Source: Drosophila pseudoobscura
Lineage: Eukaryota; Arthropoda; Insecta; Diptera; Drosophilidae
Length of the DNA: 64,000 nucleotides
Assembly: GCF_009870125.1 (NCBI RefSeq)
Contig: NC_046679.1
Location: 27,900,001 to 27,964,000 of the forward strand
Reading direction: 5' to 3'
How positions within the stretch are numbered: the first letter of the stretch is position 1; the number at the start of each line of letters is the position of its first letter. A program made the translations under genes and the position numbers. Under the pieces are notes generated by a model. It searched no databases, was not told the origin of the DNA, and saw nothing but the letters and a program-made list of their open reading frames with translations. Positions 23,211 to 32,846 of this stretch are shown in pieces.

Positions 23211-25502
23211 ATGCGTTTTCTTTGTGATGTTTGTGGCAAAGGATTTATAGCTGAGAACCACCCGAAAAGACATACCACCAGTCAAAATAACAATCAGATG
23301 GCGGAAATGTAAGTACTTGGCTTTTAAAACCAAATCATTGTTAATTTTCCCCTTAAAGCAGCAAAAGGAAGCCTCTTAGAAGTAAGAACACGTATCAAAG
23401 TCCGTCGCAGAAAAATAGGACCCTAGAAGACCTCAACAATGATCGTCTGGAAAGCATTTCTCCCAGAAAAATTCGTAGTACCGCAGAACTTCCATGTCCG
23501 CAATGCTATAAATGTTTTGACTCACAGGACAAGCTCGAATTTCACATTGATAAGATGTGCCATAAGTGTCCCCACTGCTCACGCTTTTATGCAAATGAAC
23601 GTAGTCTAGGGAGACATCAACAAGACAACATTCCACTGGCAGCCTTTGAGGGCCCGCGATCATTATCGAACATGAATGAGCTGAGGGAGCCGCGTGTCAA
23701 GCACAGCGACAATGGCCTGTTTAAGTGCCAAGAATGCAATGCAGTATTCATCGACATCCTTTATCTGCAGATCCACAGTAAAGAGCACACTAATGAGCAT
23801 AGGCATCGTAGTCTGTTCAGACATACCAAGAACGACATTACAATGACAGCCTTACAGTGCACGCGTTGCCCGCGTTCATTCCCTAACATCCGTGAGGTGA
23901 TGAAGCACCGTGTCACGCACAGCGGCGTTGGCTTGTTTAAATGCCAAGAATGCAATGCGGAATTCATCGACATCCTTTATCTGCAGATCCACAGTAAAGA
24001 GCACACTAATGAGCATAGGCATCGTAGTCTGTTGAGACATACCAAGAACTACATTCCAATGACAGCCTTAGATTGCACGCGTTGCCCGCGCTCATTGCCG
24101 AACATCCATGAGGTGAGGAAGCACCGTGTCAAGCACAGTGACAATGGCCTGTTTAAATGCCAAGAATGCGATGCGGAATTCATCGACATCCTTTATCTGC
24201 AGATCCACAGTAAAGAGCACACTGGTGAGCAAGGGCAACTGGAGCGTAGCCGAGGAGCCACACTCCCAAGGGCTAAGAAACAGGACGACTCCGACTCGAA
24301 GAAGAGTGTTTTAGAAATGTTTTCCTGCCATGACGCTAATAGTCGCTCAAAGAGTCCAACAATGATAAAGAAGTAGGTTTTCAATCATAACGAATGATTT
24401 AATAGACATTAAATACTTTTTTACTCACACCAGGATGAAGCTCACCGACCCCGACCTTGCTATATCAAGCGCCACAAAGAAGAGCTGCATGACCCAATCC
24501 TTGCCAATGTAAGTCTATCTTTTTCCATTATGGATTTTCGTCTTAACGTGTATTTTAACCCCAACCAGAAAACAGGTCGACTCCGACTCGAAGAAGAGTG
24601 TTTTAGAAATGTTTTCCTGCCATGACGCTAATAGTCGCTCAAAGAGTCCAACAATGAAAAAGAAGTAGGTTTTCAATCATAACGAATGATCGAATAGACA
24701 TTAAATACTTTTTTACTCACACCAGGACGAAGCTCACCGACCGCGACCCTGCTATATCAAGCCCCACAAAGAAGAGCTGCATGACCCAATCCTTGCCAAT
24801 GTAAGTCTATCTTTTTCCATTATGGATTTTCGTCTTAACGGGTATTTTATCCCCAACCAGAAAACTGGAAAATACATGCCAGCAGTGCGGTAAGAAATTT
24901 ACCTATAAATATGCCCTGACTAGGCACATGCTTGTTCACACTGGCGAGCGTCCTTTTGAATGCACGTATTGCGAGAAGAAATATTCGCGCAAGGTTCAGC
25001 TAGATGAGCACACTACTATCCACACTGGCGACCGTCCTTTCGAGTGCTTGGTTTGCGAGAAGAAATTTATTCGCAAGATACACCTAGCTGAGCACACTCG
25101 TATTCACACTGGCGATCGTCCTTACGAGTGCTTGACTTGCGGCAAGACTTTTCCGCGCAAGTATATCCTGCTTAAGCACAATCGTATCCACACTGGTGAT
25201 CACCATTTCGATTGCCCGCAATGCGACAAAAAATTTAGAGATAACTACGCACTACAACAACACTTTCGTAATATTCACAATTACGAACGTCGTAACGAGA
25301 AAAATAATCAAGGGTTCCTCAAGAAGAAGGAAAAAAGCCTTGACGAAAGTTATAAACTGGAGATACACGAAAGAAAGGCGTCGAATAACAACAATATGCC
25401 TGAACAGCATTTGGACGTACGTGCCTCGTGTCCGATTTTCATAGAATCTTTAATTTTTGTTGGTTTTTTTTCTCTTTGCAGATTAAGGATGAAATCGCTT
25501 GA
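23211..25502 (+). CDS. ZAD-less C2H2 zinc-finger protein, copy 2 of a tandem pair
   Basis: Exons 23211-23308, 23359-24372, 24434-24508, 24569-24664, 24726-24800, 24861-25416 and 25482-25502 give 644 residues with all phases matching from ATG 23211. It has no ZAD. The first finger has lost its last histidine (HTTSH became HTTSQ). Exon 2 carries a 72-residue two-finger unit amplified to two full copies plus a partial third. A 292-bp duplication added two extra exons. The C-terminal array has four fingers as in copy 1 plus a fifth (FDCPQCDKKFRDNYALQQHFRNIH) that copy 1 lacks. A polyadenylation signal lies at 25679. It could be a functional young gene or a decaying one; the open frame over seven exons favours the former. 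The start codon is a choice, not proven. Confidence 0.7.
23719..24240 (+). repeat. 216-bp in-frame tandem repeat encoding paired zinc fingers
   Basis: Units start at 23719, 23935 and 24151, spaced exactly 216 bases (72 codons). Each encodes FKCQECNAEFIDILYLQIHSKEH and then a CTRCPRS.PN...KHRV.H finger; the third unit keeps only the first finger and then rejoins copy 1-like sequence. Copy 1 has one unit, so the expansion followed the gene duplication. Confidence 0.9.
24281..24864 (+). repeat. 292-bp tandem duplication of two exons
   Basis: The segment from CAGGACGACTCCG at 24281 recurs from 24573 with few changes, including the end of one exon, an intron, the next exon and its donor. The copy boundary falls inside a new exon that is still in frame (24569-24664). 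Confidence 0.88.
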
Positions 25503-26171
25503 AGCATTTTTTCATTGACATGACTTTTTTCTTTAACTAAATATTTTTTAAACTAACATTTAACTTAATATTTGTGTGTGTTACGCTTTTCTTTTTGAGT
25601 ACAAACAAGTGGAAGTTGCTTTTTGTTAAATATTTTTACACGACAGTTTAAATTATAATATACGAATATGCAATATTAAATAAATACATCAGCTTCCTTA
25701 TTTAAATTGATATGATCGTCTTCATTTTAAATTTGAATATTTCTGTACATCTTGATTAGTGCTTCCCTCCATTATTTATTTCAATAGATTACGTTAATAT
25801 CCTTGTCATTCTTTCACATTCAATCTCAGGCGCGCAGCTCTACCACTACCCATACAGTATACCATCCAGTCGATAATATCGAATGCCTGTGCTTCTCTCT
25901 ATATGTGGGATTTGCTCTCTTTTTATTACTGGGATATAAACGTATCATCTATGGAGGAGCGAGCGCACCAAATAAAGCAAGAACAATGTGGAGAAATAAC
26001 GTAAATAGTCGTCCATTTTAAGAAATTTTAAATTTTTCTATCGTTCTAAAATCAGCTGAGAAATTTGTAGGTTATCGAACAAATGCAAAATGTAGCAGGT
26101 CACACTGGTTGTGAAACGTCCACACTGCATCACGATTATCTAAACATTTATTTCGAAGTAAAATTATTAAA
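25503..26171. other. Intergenic DNA before mRpL19
   Basis: AT-rich; holds the 3' end of zinc-finger copy 2 and the mRpL19 promoter. No other gene is seen. Confidence 0.5.
26098..26109 (+). promoter_or_regulatory. Core promoter Motif 1 (M1BP site) of mRpL19
   Basis: AGGTCACACTGG matches the Drosophila Motif 1 consensus YGGTCACACTR at nearly every position, 63 bases upstream of the mRpL19 ATG. This motif marks TATA-less housekeeping promoters and is bound by M1BP. Confidence 0.85.
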
Positions 26172-27185
26172 ATGAACAGCGCCAGGGCTATGAGCAAAGT
26201 ATGGGCACAGCAGTCGGCCTTCAATCGAATCGGTACGTACTTGTTAGGTTCCCATCGCAAAACGTACATTGAATACCTTTTTTCAGTCACATTTTCCACG
26301 AAAGCCACGCAACATGCCGCCGCCGCTGTCTCATCGGCAGGCGCCGAACCGCCAGGAGAAGAGAAAACTAGCGCGACTGCTCCCGCTGCAGCTCAGCCAC
26401 CTACACCCACACCCACGCCAGTGCGAAAACCCATTGTACCCTCGAACTATCGGTTCATTTATCCCGAATTCCTGCCCGACCCCAAAGTAGAGTGGCGCAA
26501 TCCGATCCGTGAGAAGCTGGAACGTTTAGATATGCTGGACCGGCGGCGTCAAATCGATCTGCCCGAGTTTTATGTGGGCTCTATAATGGCGGTGACCAGC
26601 TCCGATCCCCATGCTGCGGGCAAGACAAGTCGCTTTGTCGGGATTTGCATAAATCGTGACCGTTGTGGTCTCCGCGCTCGCTTCGTACTACGGAACGTGA
26701 TTGATCACCAGGGCATGGAGGTGGTCTACGAACTATACGATCCCACCATTCAAAAGGTAGAAGTGCTACGTCTCGAAAAGCGGCTGGATGACAACCTGTT
26801 TTACCTCCGTGACGCTCTGCCGGAGTTCAGCACGTTTGATGAGAACATGGAAGCCGAACATCTAGAAGAGGGCGCTCCAGTGCCGGTAAATGATATCAAA
26901 GTTATACTCCGTCCGCGGCCCTGGTTGGAGCGTTGGGAGCGCCAAAATCTACGCGGTGTGGCGAATATTGATCAGTATATTAAGGACAAGCACCGCAAAT
27001 CGGCGGAGAAGGTGCAAAAGCCTTGGGAGAAGTACGATCTGATGAAGCAATATCGCTCCACCATACCCGAGGAAGAGCAGAAGGAGGTCTTCGCCGAGGT
27101 CCACACGGAACTGCACAGCCTGGAGCTGCAGCGCAAACGCAATAAGCGGAAACGCACCTTTGTGAAGCCCAAACAGCTTGCTTAA
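26172..27185 (+). CDS. mRpL19: Mitochondrial ribosomal protein L19 (bL19m)
   Basis: Exons 26172-26232 and 26287-27185 give 319 residues. The 54-base intron (GTACGT...TTTTTTCAG) is a multiple of three without a stop, so the unspliced reading is also open (337 residues). An Ala/Pro-rich mitochondrial leader precedes the bL19 domain: RNPIREKLERLDMLDRRRQIDLPEFYVGSIMAVTSSD, FVGICINRDRCGLRARFVLRNVIDHQGMEVVYELYDPTI. bL19 lies at the interface of the two mitoribosomal subunits. The basic C-terminal tail is rich in K/R. AATAAA lies at 27215. Confidence 0.94.
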   Translation: MNSARAMSKVWAQQSAFNRIGTYLLGSHRKTYIEYLFSVTFSTKATQHAAAAVSSAGAEPPGEEKTSATAPAAAQPPTPTPTPVRKPIVPSNYRFIYPEFLPDPKVEWRNPIREKLERLDMLDRRRQIDLPEFYVGSIMAVTSSDPHAAGKTSRFVGICINRDRCGLRARFVLRNVIDHQGMEVVYELYDPTIQKVEVLRLEKRLDDNLFYLRDALPEFSTFDENMEAEHLEEGAPVPVNDIKVILRPRPWLERWERQNLRGVANIDQYIKDKHRKSAEKVQKPWEKYDLMKQYRSTIPEEEQKEVFAEVHTELHSLELQRKRNKRKRTFVKPKQLA

Positions 27186-27385
27186 AGAATGTATTTGTTA
27201 TCCATTCGTAGATTAATAAAGCCAAAACATGTTGTATCATTAAAGAACTTTTAAGAACTTGTACAAGATGAGCCCTATAGCTTTGTATAATGCTAAATCG
27301 TTTAGTTTATTAGTCATAATCGTAGAGGGGAGGGCGAAGTGCTTAGCAGCTAAAAGCAGAATAATTTACAATGCACGTCGGTCGT

Positions 27386-28346
27386 TTAATAAACGCGATA
27401 CTTGTAGAAGTTGACAAAGGATATCGTTGCATTCCAGCCAATGATTGTAACGACCAGATACAATAGGAAAATAATGGGCAGAGCAATGAGTATGAGACGG
27501 GTGTTCTTCAGATGTGGAATGCCTGCAAGAGAAACAAAAATTAATATCTGAATTCCAATGTCCAATCCCAATTACTCACAGTTGTAGCCCAGGAAGGTGA
27601 TATATACATAGTAGCTCATGCCGAAAAGCCAGAAAGTGTTGCCCAGAAACCGCGATATGAACCACGTATGACTTATAAGCCAGTTGTAGAAGAAAAGCTG
27701 GATGCAGTGAAGCAGCATAAGGGGCGGAAAGAAGGCATTCAAGTGCACATCGAAGGCATAGCCCCACTCAATGTCCGGCTCCAGGCTGTTGGTGCGCAAG
27801 TAGCGATTTGTAATCGCCCAGAAGAATGATGCAATAATAACTCCAGCAAGAAGACAGTCAACAAAAATCACATAGAAGATAAAGCCGATGCTTTGCAAGA
27901 GGCTCAACCCCAAGACATAGGCAAATCCCAGGGAGGTCACTGCAGAGTAGAGTAGAGAAATTAGTATCAGAAACTTTCATTATGGGGTACGACGAGTGGG
28001 TGGGACGAGACCTACCACATAGACAGACAATCAAGAGCACCAGAAATGCCGGATCGTCGCGGGCGAATTGTGATTTGGTTTGTTTTCTGTAGTTAAAGTT
28101 TCTATACACCTTCTGCGGTGCTATTAGAAGATAGATCATTTGCCACAGGGCAAATTCGAAGTCCATTTGATTGAATTTGAGCAGACGTCGCAGATATTTG
28201 TAGCTCTTTGTGGTCGCTGACAGGCAATCCTTCCGATGGTTCGCCGGGGGCGGTAGGTGCGAGTGGAGCCGCGAAGCACTCGAGTAGCCGGACACCACGG
28301 ATGGTGTCGGTGATGTTGTATACTTAACGTGGCTATATTGGCTCAT
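27386..28346 (-). CDS. unc-50: UNC-50 family inner nuclear/Golgi membrane protein
   Basis: Exons 28016-28346, 27580-27939 and 27386-27522 join in frame to 275 residues. A Ser/Pro-rich N-terminus leads into KYLRRLLKFNQMDFEFALWQMIYLLIAPQKVYRNFNYRK, the hallmark of UNC-50/GMH1 proteins. Five membrane helices follow (for example FLVLLIVCLC, FIFYVIFVDCLLAGVIIASFFW, LILIALPIIFLLYLVVTIIGW). In worms UNC-50 is needed for nicotinic receptor assembly; in yeast GMH1 interacts with Arf exchange factors at the Golgi. mRpL19 converges on it; the Nxf2-like gene is divergent. Confidence 0.93.
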
Positions 28347-28388
28347 CTTTTGTTTTGTTTTGAAAAAACCTAGCAGTGGATTTATGGA

Positions 28389-28453
28389 TAAAATATACCG
28401 TCCGACCCTCAGAAATATACCGAAAAATACCGTCTCGTTTTAAAAATATACCG
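28389..28453 (-). promoter_or_regulatory. 65-bp promoter module upstream of unc-50 (copy B)
   Basis: Same block and orientation as at 9014-9078, 59 of 65 positions identical. Its gene-proximal edge is 43 bases upstream of the unc-50 ATG. See the finding on the pair. Confidence 0.75.
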
Positions 28454-28821
28454 ATGAAAAATCGATCTTAACCCACCTAAGCCCCCTTGACTTAAAAAGG
28501 GCAAAAAATTGATCTTAAGTGTTGAAAATATTTCGAACAATAATAAAAGTTCTTCTTGTAGTTCCATCCTTTCTCTTTACTTGCTAGACAAACTAACGTT
28601 CCACATAATAATATTTTATATATTATTAACGCCTAGGTTGAGTTATTGAGTTTAGGGCATAACTCAGATTTTGTCACAAAGTTTTTGTATTTGGTGCATA
28701 GGGTCCTAGTGGTGGACTTTTCCAAAGTGCCGATTTTGAGCACTGCCCCAGTTTCAACGCAAAAAGATGGACCCCCGGAGTAAGATATTGAAGAATTTAA
28801 CTAAAACATTATAACTAATTC

Positions 28822-31664
28822 ATGTCGAAAGGCCAAAGATACGTGTTAAACTTTTCGGATGGATCCCTGCCGATCCAGGTGGATTATCCCGACCCCAGGA
28901 TATTTAGAAACTGCTCAACTTATGGTGATCGGGTGCCGGGCTTGAGCTGGAATGAGTTTTCCATACATCATCTGGGACAACTCGAGTATTTGGAGAATCC
29001 AAAACAAGTGATACTCGAAGCCATCTTTGATGTGATTGACGGCGAGGAGTTCTATCCGGTGGCCTATGAGGTTGGCTCTCCATGAAAAACTTTTGCTATC
29101 CTTCCACTGTAAACTTTTCCTTTTTCAGTGTGGTCCTCGCGCCGACAAATTTGTGGCGCGTGCCTGCAAACCGGCGATCGATAAGCTGTTTGCCCAGAAA
29201 CTCTGCTTAAGGCTTTCCTCCGGCGCCACTGTAGACATAAGCGTGCAGTTTGGTGTGGCCGCCAATAGAAGCAAGCAGATCTCGCCTCCTCTGCTAATTT
29301 CTCAGGAGGTTTCGCGCTTAATGGAGCGTCTGGAAGTGCATAGCGGCGTGCGTGGCGTTTTGAATCTGAGCAACTTCGGGGCGAATCCCCGTTTCAAGAA
29401 CATTGTGGTTAGTCTGGCAAATGTGGCCACCTTAAAGCATGTCTGCAACAGCATCTATCATAACGATGAGCACTTTAGCGCGGTGAATGGGTTCATTTTC
29501 GCGAACAATCACATGAAGAGCGTGGATCCTCTGAAACTCTTTGGCGATATCGAATTTGGACTGCTGGATCTCAGTGAAAACAAGGTATGTGTGGGGTGTA
29601 AAGTAAGGCATCAAATCGAGAAAGAATTCATTTTCAGATTGGTTCTTCGGTTCGTCTGTGCCGTGAATTGAAGCGTGTTCGTGCAAAGGAACTGAAGCTG
29701 GCCAACAATCCCATCACCAAGGGTCCCAAATATCCCAACAACATCAAGGCGCTGCAGGGAAACTTCAGTATGGTGGATGGCATTCCCTACGACAAGCTCC
29801 ACAAAACCTATACGCCCCTGAATTATGACATTGATTTGGAGTCGGATGGCATACGCATTGACTGGACAAACAAATCGAAGCTGGCTGATTTTGAGCATAG
29901 CGAAGATTGGCATGCCTTTCTGGTTTGTAATCCCAACCCCAAGTCAGCACTTTTACCACTTATCTGTGACCTTTAGGTACCTGATCCCATGCACGCGCTA
30001 ACTGAAACATATCTCTTTAGATTATTCTTTCTTACGGCGAACCAATTTCTGAGCGAGATCTATCCCTGCTACTACAAGGTGAGGTCTCATCTAAGGATTT
30101 TCCTCATGTGTTTTGATATCTCAATCCTTTATTAGTTTGACGGAAAGGAACACATTTTTCTAGTGCGCAACTGCTTCGAACAGATTGCGTATTTGGTGCA
30201 CAGTTGTAATCTGGAAATACCAATTCCCGTAACGATGACAAACGTAGAAGATCCAGATGTGTGCATGGGTCCTCGTACTATTCCGTTCTATCTGCGCATG
30301 AATGTCAGCCGCTTCAAGCTCCATCATGTGGATCCCCAGGAGAGGATTACCAAATGCATACAGAAGTGCTATGTGGCCCAGAATCAGCTGCTCAAAATGT
30401 CAGACTTCCAGGCAAACGAGGGCCTCAAGGGCCTTTGGGTCCACATGGGCTCGACGAGGATTCTGAACAATATTCTGACAATTATCTCGCGTCAATTCAT
30501 GTCAAACTGCTCAGAGATCCGTCTGTGCAACAATAATATTTTCAGGATAGACGCCGCGCGCGTCCTGTCCCGAATGGGGAGCCTGAGGGCCCTGGATTTG
30601 GGCCACAATTGGATAAACGATTTGGAGGACATCAAGGCGTTAGGTGAGCTGCCGCTAAAGTCGCTTCGACTCCATGGCAATCCGCTGTGCCGAAAGTACG
30701 GCCTGCCCAATGATTATATCCAGGCAGTGAAGAAAATCTTCCCCCAACTTACGACGCTGGATGGGGTGGATCTGAGCAGCAAGCCGGGCCAGGCGCCGCA
30801 GAAGAACTTCCTTTGCGACATTGGGGCCTACGAGCTGGTGGGCGACGTATTTCTCAGCAACTATCTGCGCGAGTTCGAGCAGGCAGACATGAGGGCCAAC
30901 CGCTTGATGAAATATTACACGGAAGACTCCATATTCACGATGACCTGCAACTATGTGATGGGGCGCTCGCAATCATTCAACGCCCAGCTCTTTAAGCGCA
31001 TCTCAAAGTACACCAAGCATTCGCGAGATATCAAAAAGTGGTCGGACTATACCAAAGCCACAAACGAATTCCATGTGGGATTGATGGAGATCATTGGCGT
31101 GCTCATGGAGCTGCCGAGTATCGTCCACGACTTTCTCTCCGTCCAGACGGATGTGATGCATTACAATGGCCAGTCGGCAGTTATTCATGTCACGGGTCTG
31201 ATGCGCGATGACTCTCCGACCACCCATAACCAGGCGGAGCTCTATTTGGCCTTTACCAGGAACTTCGTACTCAAGGTTGATAAGCAGGGACTGGTAGGAC
31301 ACCATTGGAGATACTATTTTGAATTGATTCATTCACCATCTATCCTTTCCAGGGCTTTGGCAAGAAGGCTTGCCGATGGAAGATCACTAATGACCACCTG
31401 AGCATCATGAATCCCTCGAGGAAACAGTTAGAAGGTGCGTTCAAGGTCTGCCCACTGCCAAAGGATCGTCTAATGGCGCCAGCCTCCGAGGACTCACTTG
31501 ATGCCAAGAGCCACAAGCTCATTTTGTTCCAGCAGCTTACCGGCCTAACATCTCCCTGGTGCACAAGAATCGTGGAGTCGGCCGAATGGGATTTTGAACG
31601 GGCCACTAAAATGTTTCTCGAAATGAAGGAAAACAGAGAGATTCCCGAATTGGCCTTCATTTAG
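28822..31664 (+). CDS. nxf2: NXF-family protein with duplicated RBD-LRR unit, probably Nxf2
   Basis: Exons 28822-29070, 29129-29584, 29638-29922, 29977-30078, 30136-31293 and 31353-31664 give 853 residues with all phases matching. Order: RBD-like region (about 1-160), LRR 1 (about 165-270), second RBD-like region (about 325-405), LRR 2 (about 410-590; LRALDLGHNWINDLEDIKALGELPLKSLRLHGNPLC), an NTF2-like domain (about 595-755; YELVGDVFLSNYLREFEQADM, TGLMRDD) and a UBA/TAP-C-like domain at the end (LVSFQQLTGL-like region LILFQQLTGLTSPW). NXF1 has only one RBD-LRR unit; the doubled unit and length fit Nxf2, which with Panoramix and Nxt1 drives piRNA-guided co-transcriptional silencing of transposons in gonads. 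Donors GTTGGC (exon 1) and GTTTGT (exon 3) are weak. Another NXF paralogue is possible. Confidence 0.8.
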
Positions 31665-32811
31665 GCAGATGACTGGCAGGCAGCAGAACTTAATATTTAA
31701 CGGAAACCGAATTTAACACCCACTGAGGAACCAAAGAAGAAATCAAAGATTATCTACAACGAATTTTTTCCTTCAATCTACCTACAATGTTTTCGAACAC
31801 AAATATTAAAATTATAAAAAAAAAAAATTAATTTTTATGGGTGCCAAAAACTGCCAACGTCTGCTGCTACTGCTGGAAGGATTTCAGAGGTAACACAGAA
31901 GCGTAGCCTCTATACGATAATTTACGGTACACAAAAATTGGATCGAATTGGGGCTTTTTTGGAGCCCCGTGTACTTGTAGTTTCAAACTCCAACCGTTCT
32001 TTGAAATCTTTCGTCAGACGACCAGCTGTTCGGCCAGCTCTTTTTATATATTAGTTCATGTAATTATCAACAGATAGCGCCACAAGCGATTTCGAAGTGG
32101 TGGAAAACGGCAATCTTACATAATACGCTTTAATTTTGAAACCGTTAAATTCAAATTTAGTTATACTCTGCAAAATATTTTAATATGACTGTTATCTAGA
32201 GTACTGGGTGCAAATTCCTCAGTCTACTTTCCTTCTATAGCAATAAATAAAGGGATTACATATGTGCGACGTCCATATATGCATCGCACAATCAAAAGCG
32301 AACCATTTAAACCCAGCAAAACATACGTTAAACACCCACAAATGCTGGATAGTTCAAAGGAATCGGTCAGTTTCAGCTGCCGTGCAACAATTAAGGCATC
32401 ATTCAGCGTAGACGCAACCCAGCGATCAACGGTCAGCGATCACCGGTCTGGGACCAGGGGCAATTTATGGCACGGTCTCCAAGCAATTGCTCGGACAGGG
32501 ACAAAAAACAATCTTTATCACATTTATTGCAATGCCCCTTGCCTTTGTCAACGATGCCAGAGGCCCAAAGACAATGGCAAGCGGGTGCCAAAGGAGAAAG
32601 AGAACGGCGAGCAGAAAAGGTCAAACAATGACCCTGCTGAAGGAAGCGGACAAACAAAAAGAGCAACCAGAGCGCGCGCGCGCTCGCTCGAATCTTTCAC
32701 CCACCCGACATTGAGGTCGTCTTAGAGGTCAAGTTTGACCTTACTTAGGGACAACCCCTATGGATGGATAGAGATTCCAGAGATCCACTCAGTTCTTAGG
32801 GGTAGACTTCT

Positions 32812-32846
<35 letters not shown>

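Noticed and set aside
28769-28821. Extra upstream exon of the Nxf2-like gene (ATGGACCCCCGGA|GTAAGA)
   Set aside because: The phase would fit an AAAG acceptor within the first exon, but that acceptor has no pyrimidine tract and the intron would be only about 50 bases. The simple start at 28822 is preferred.
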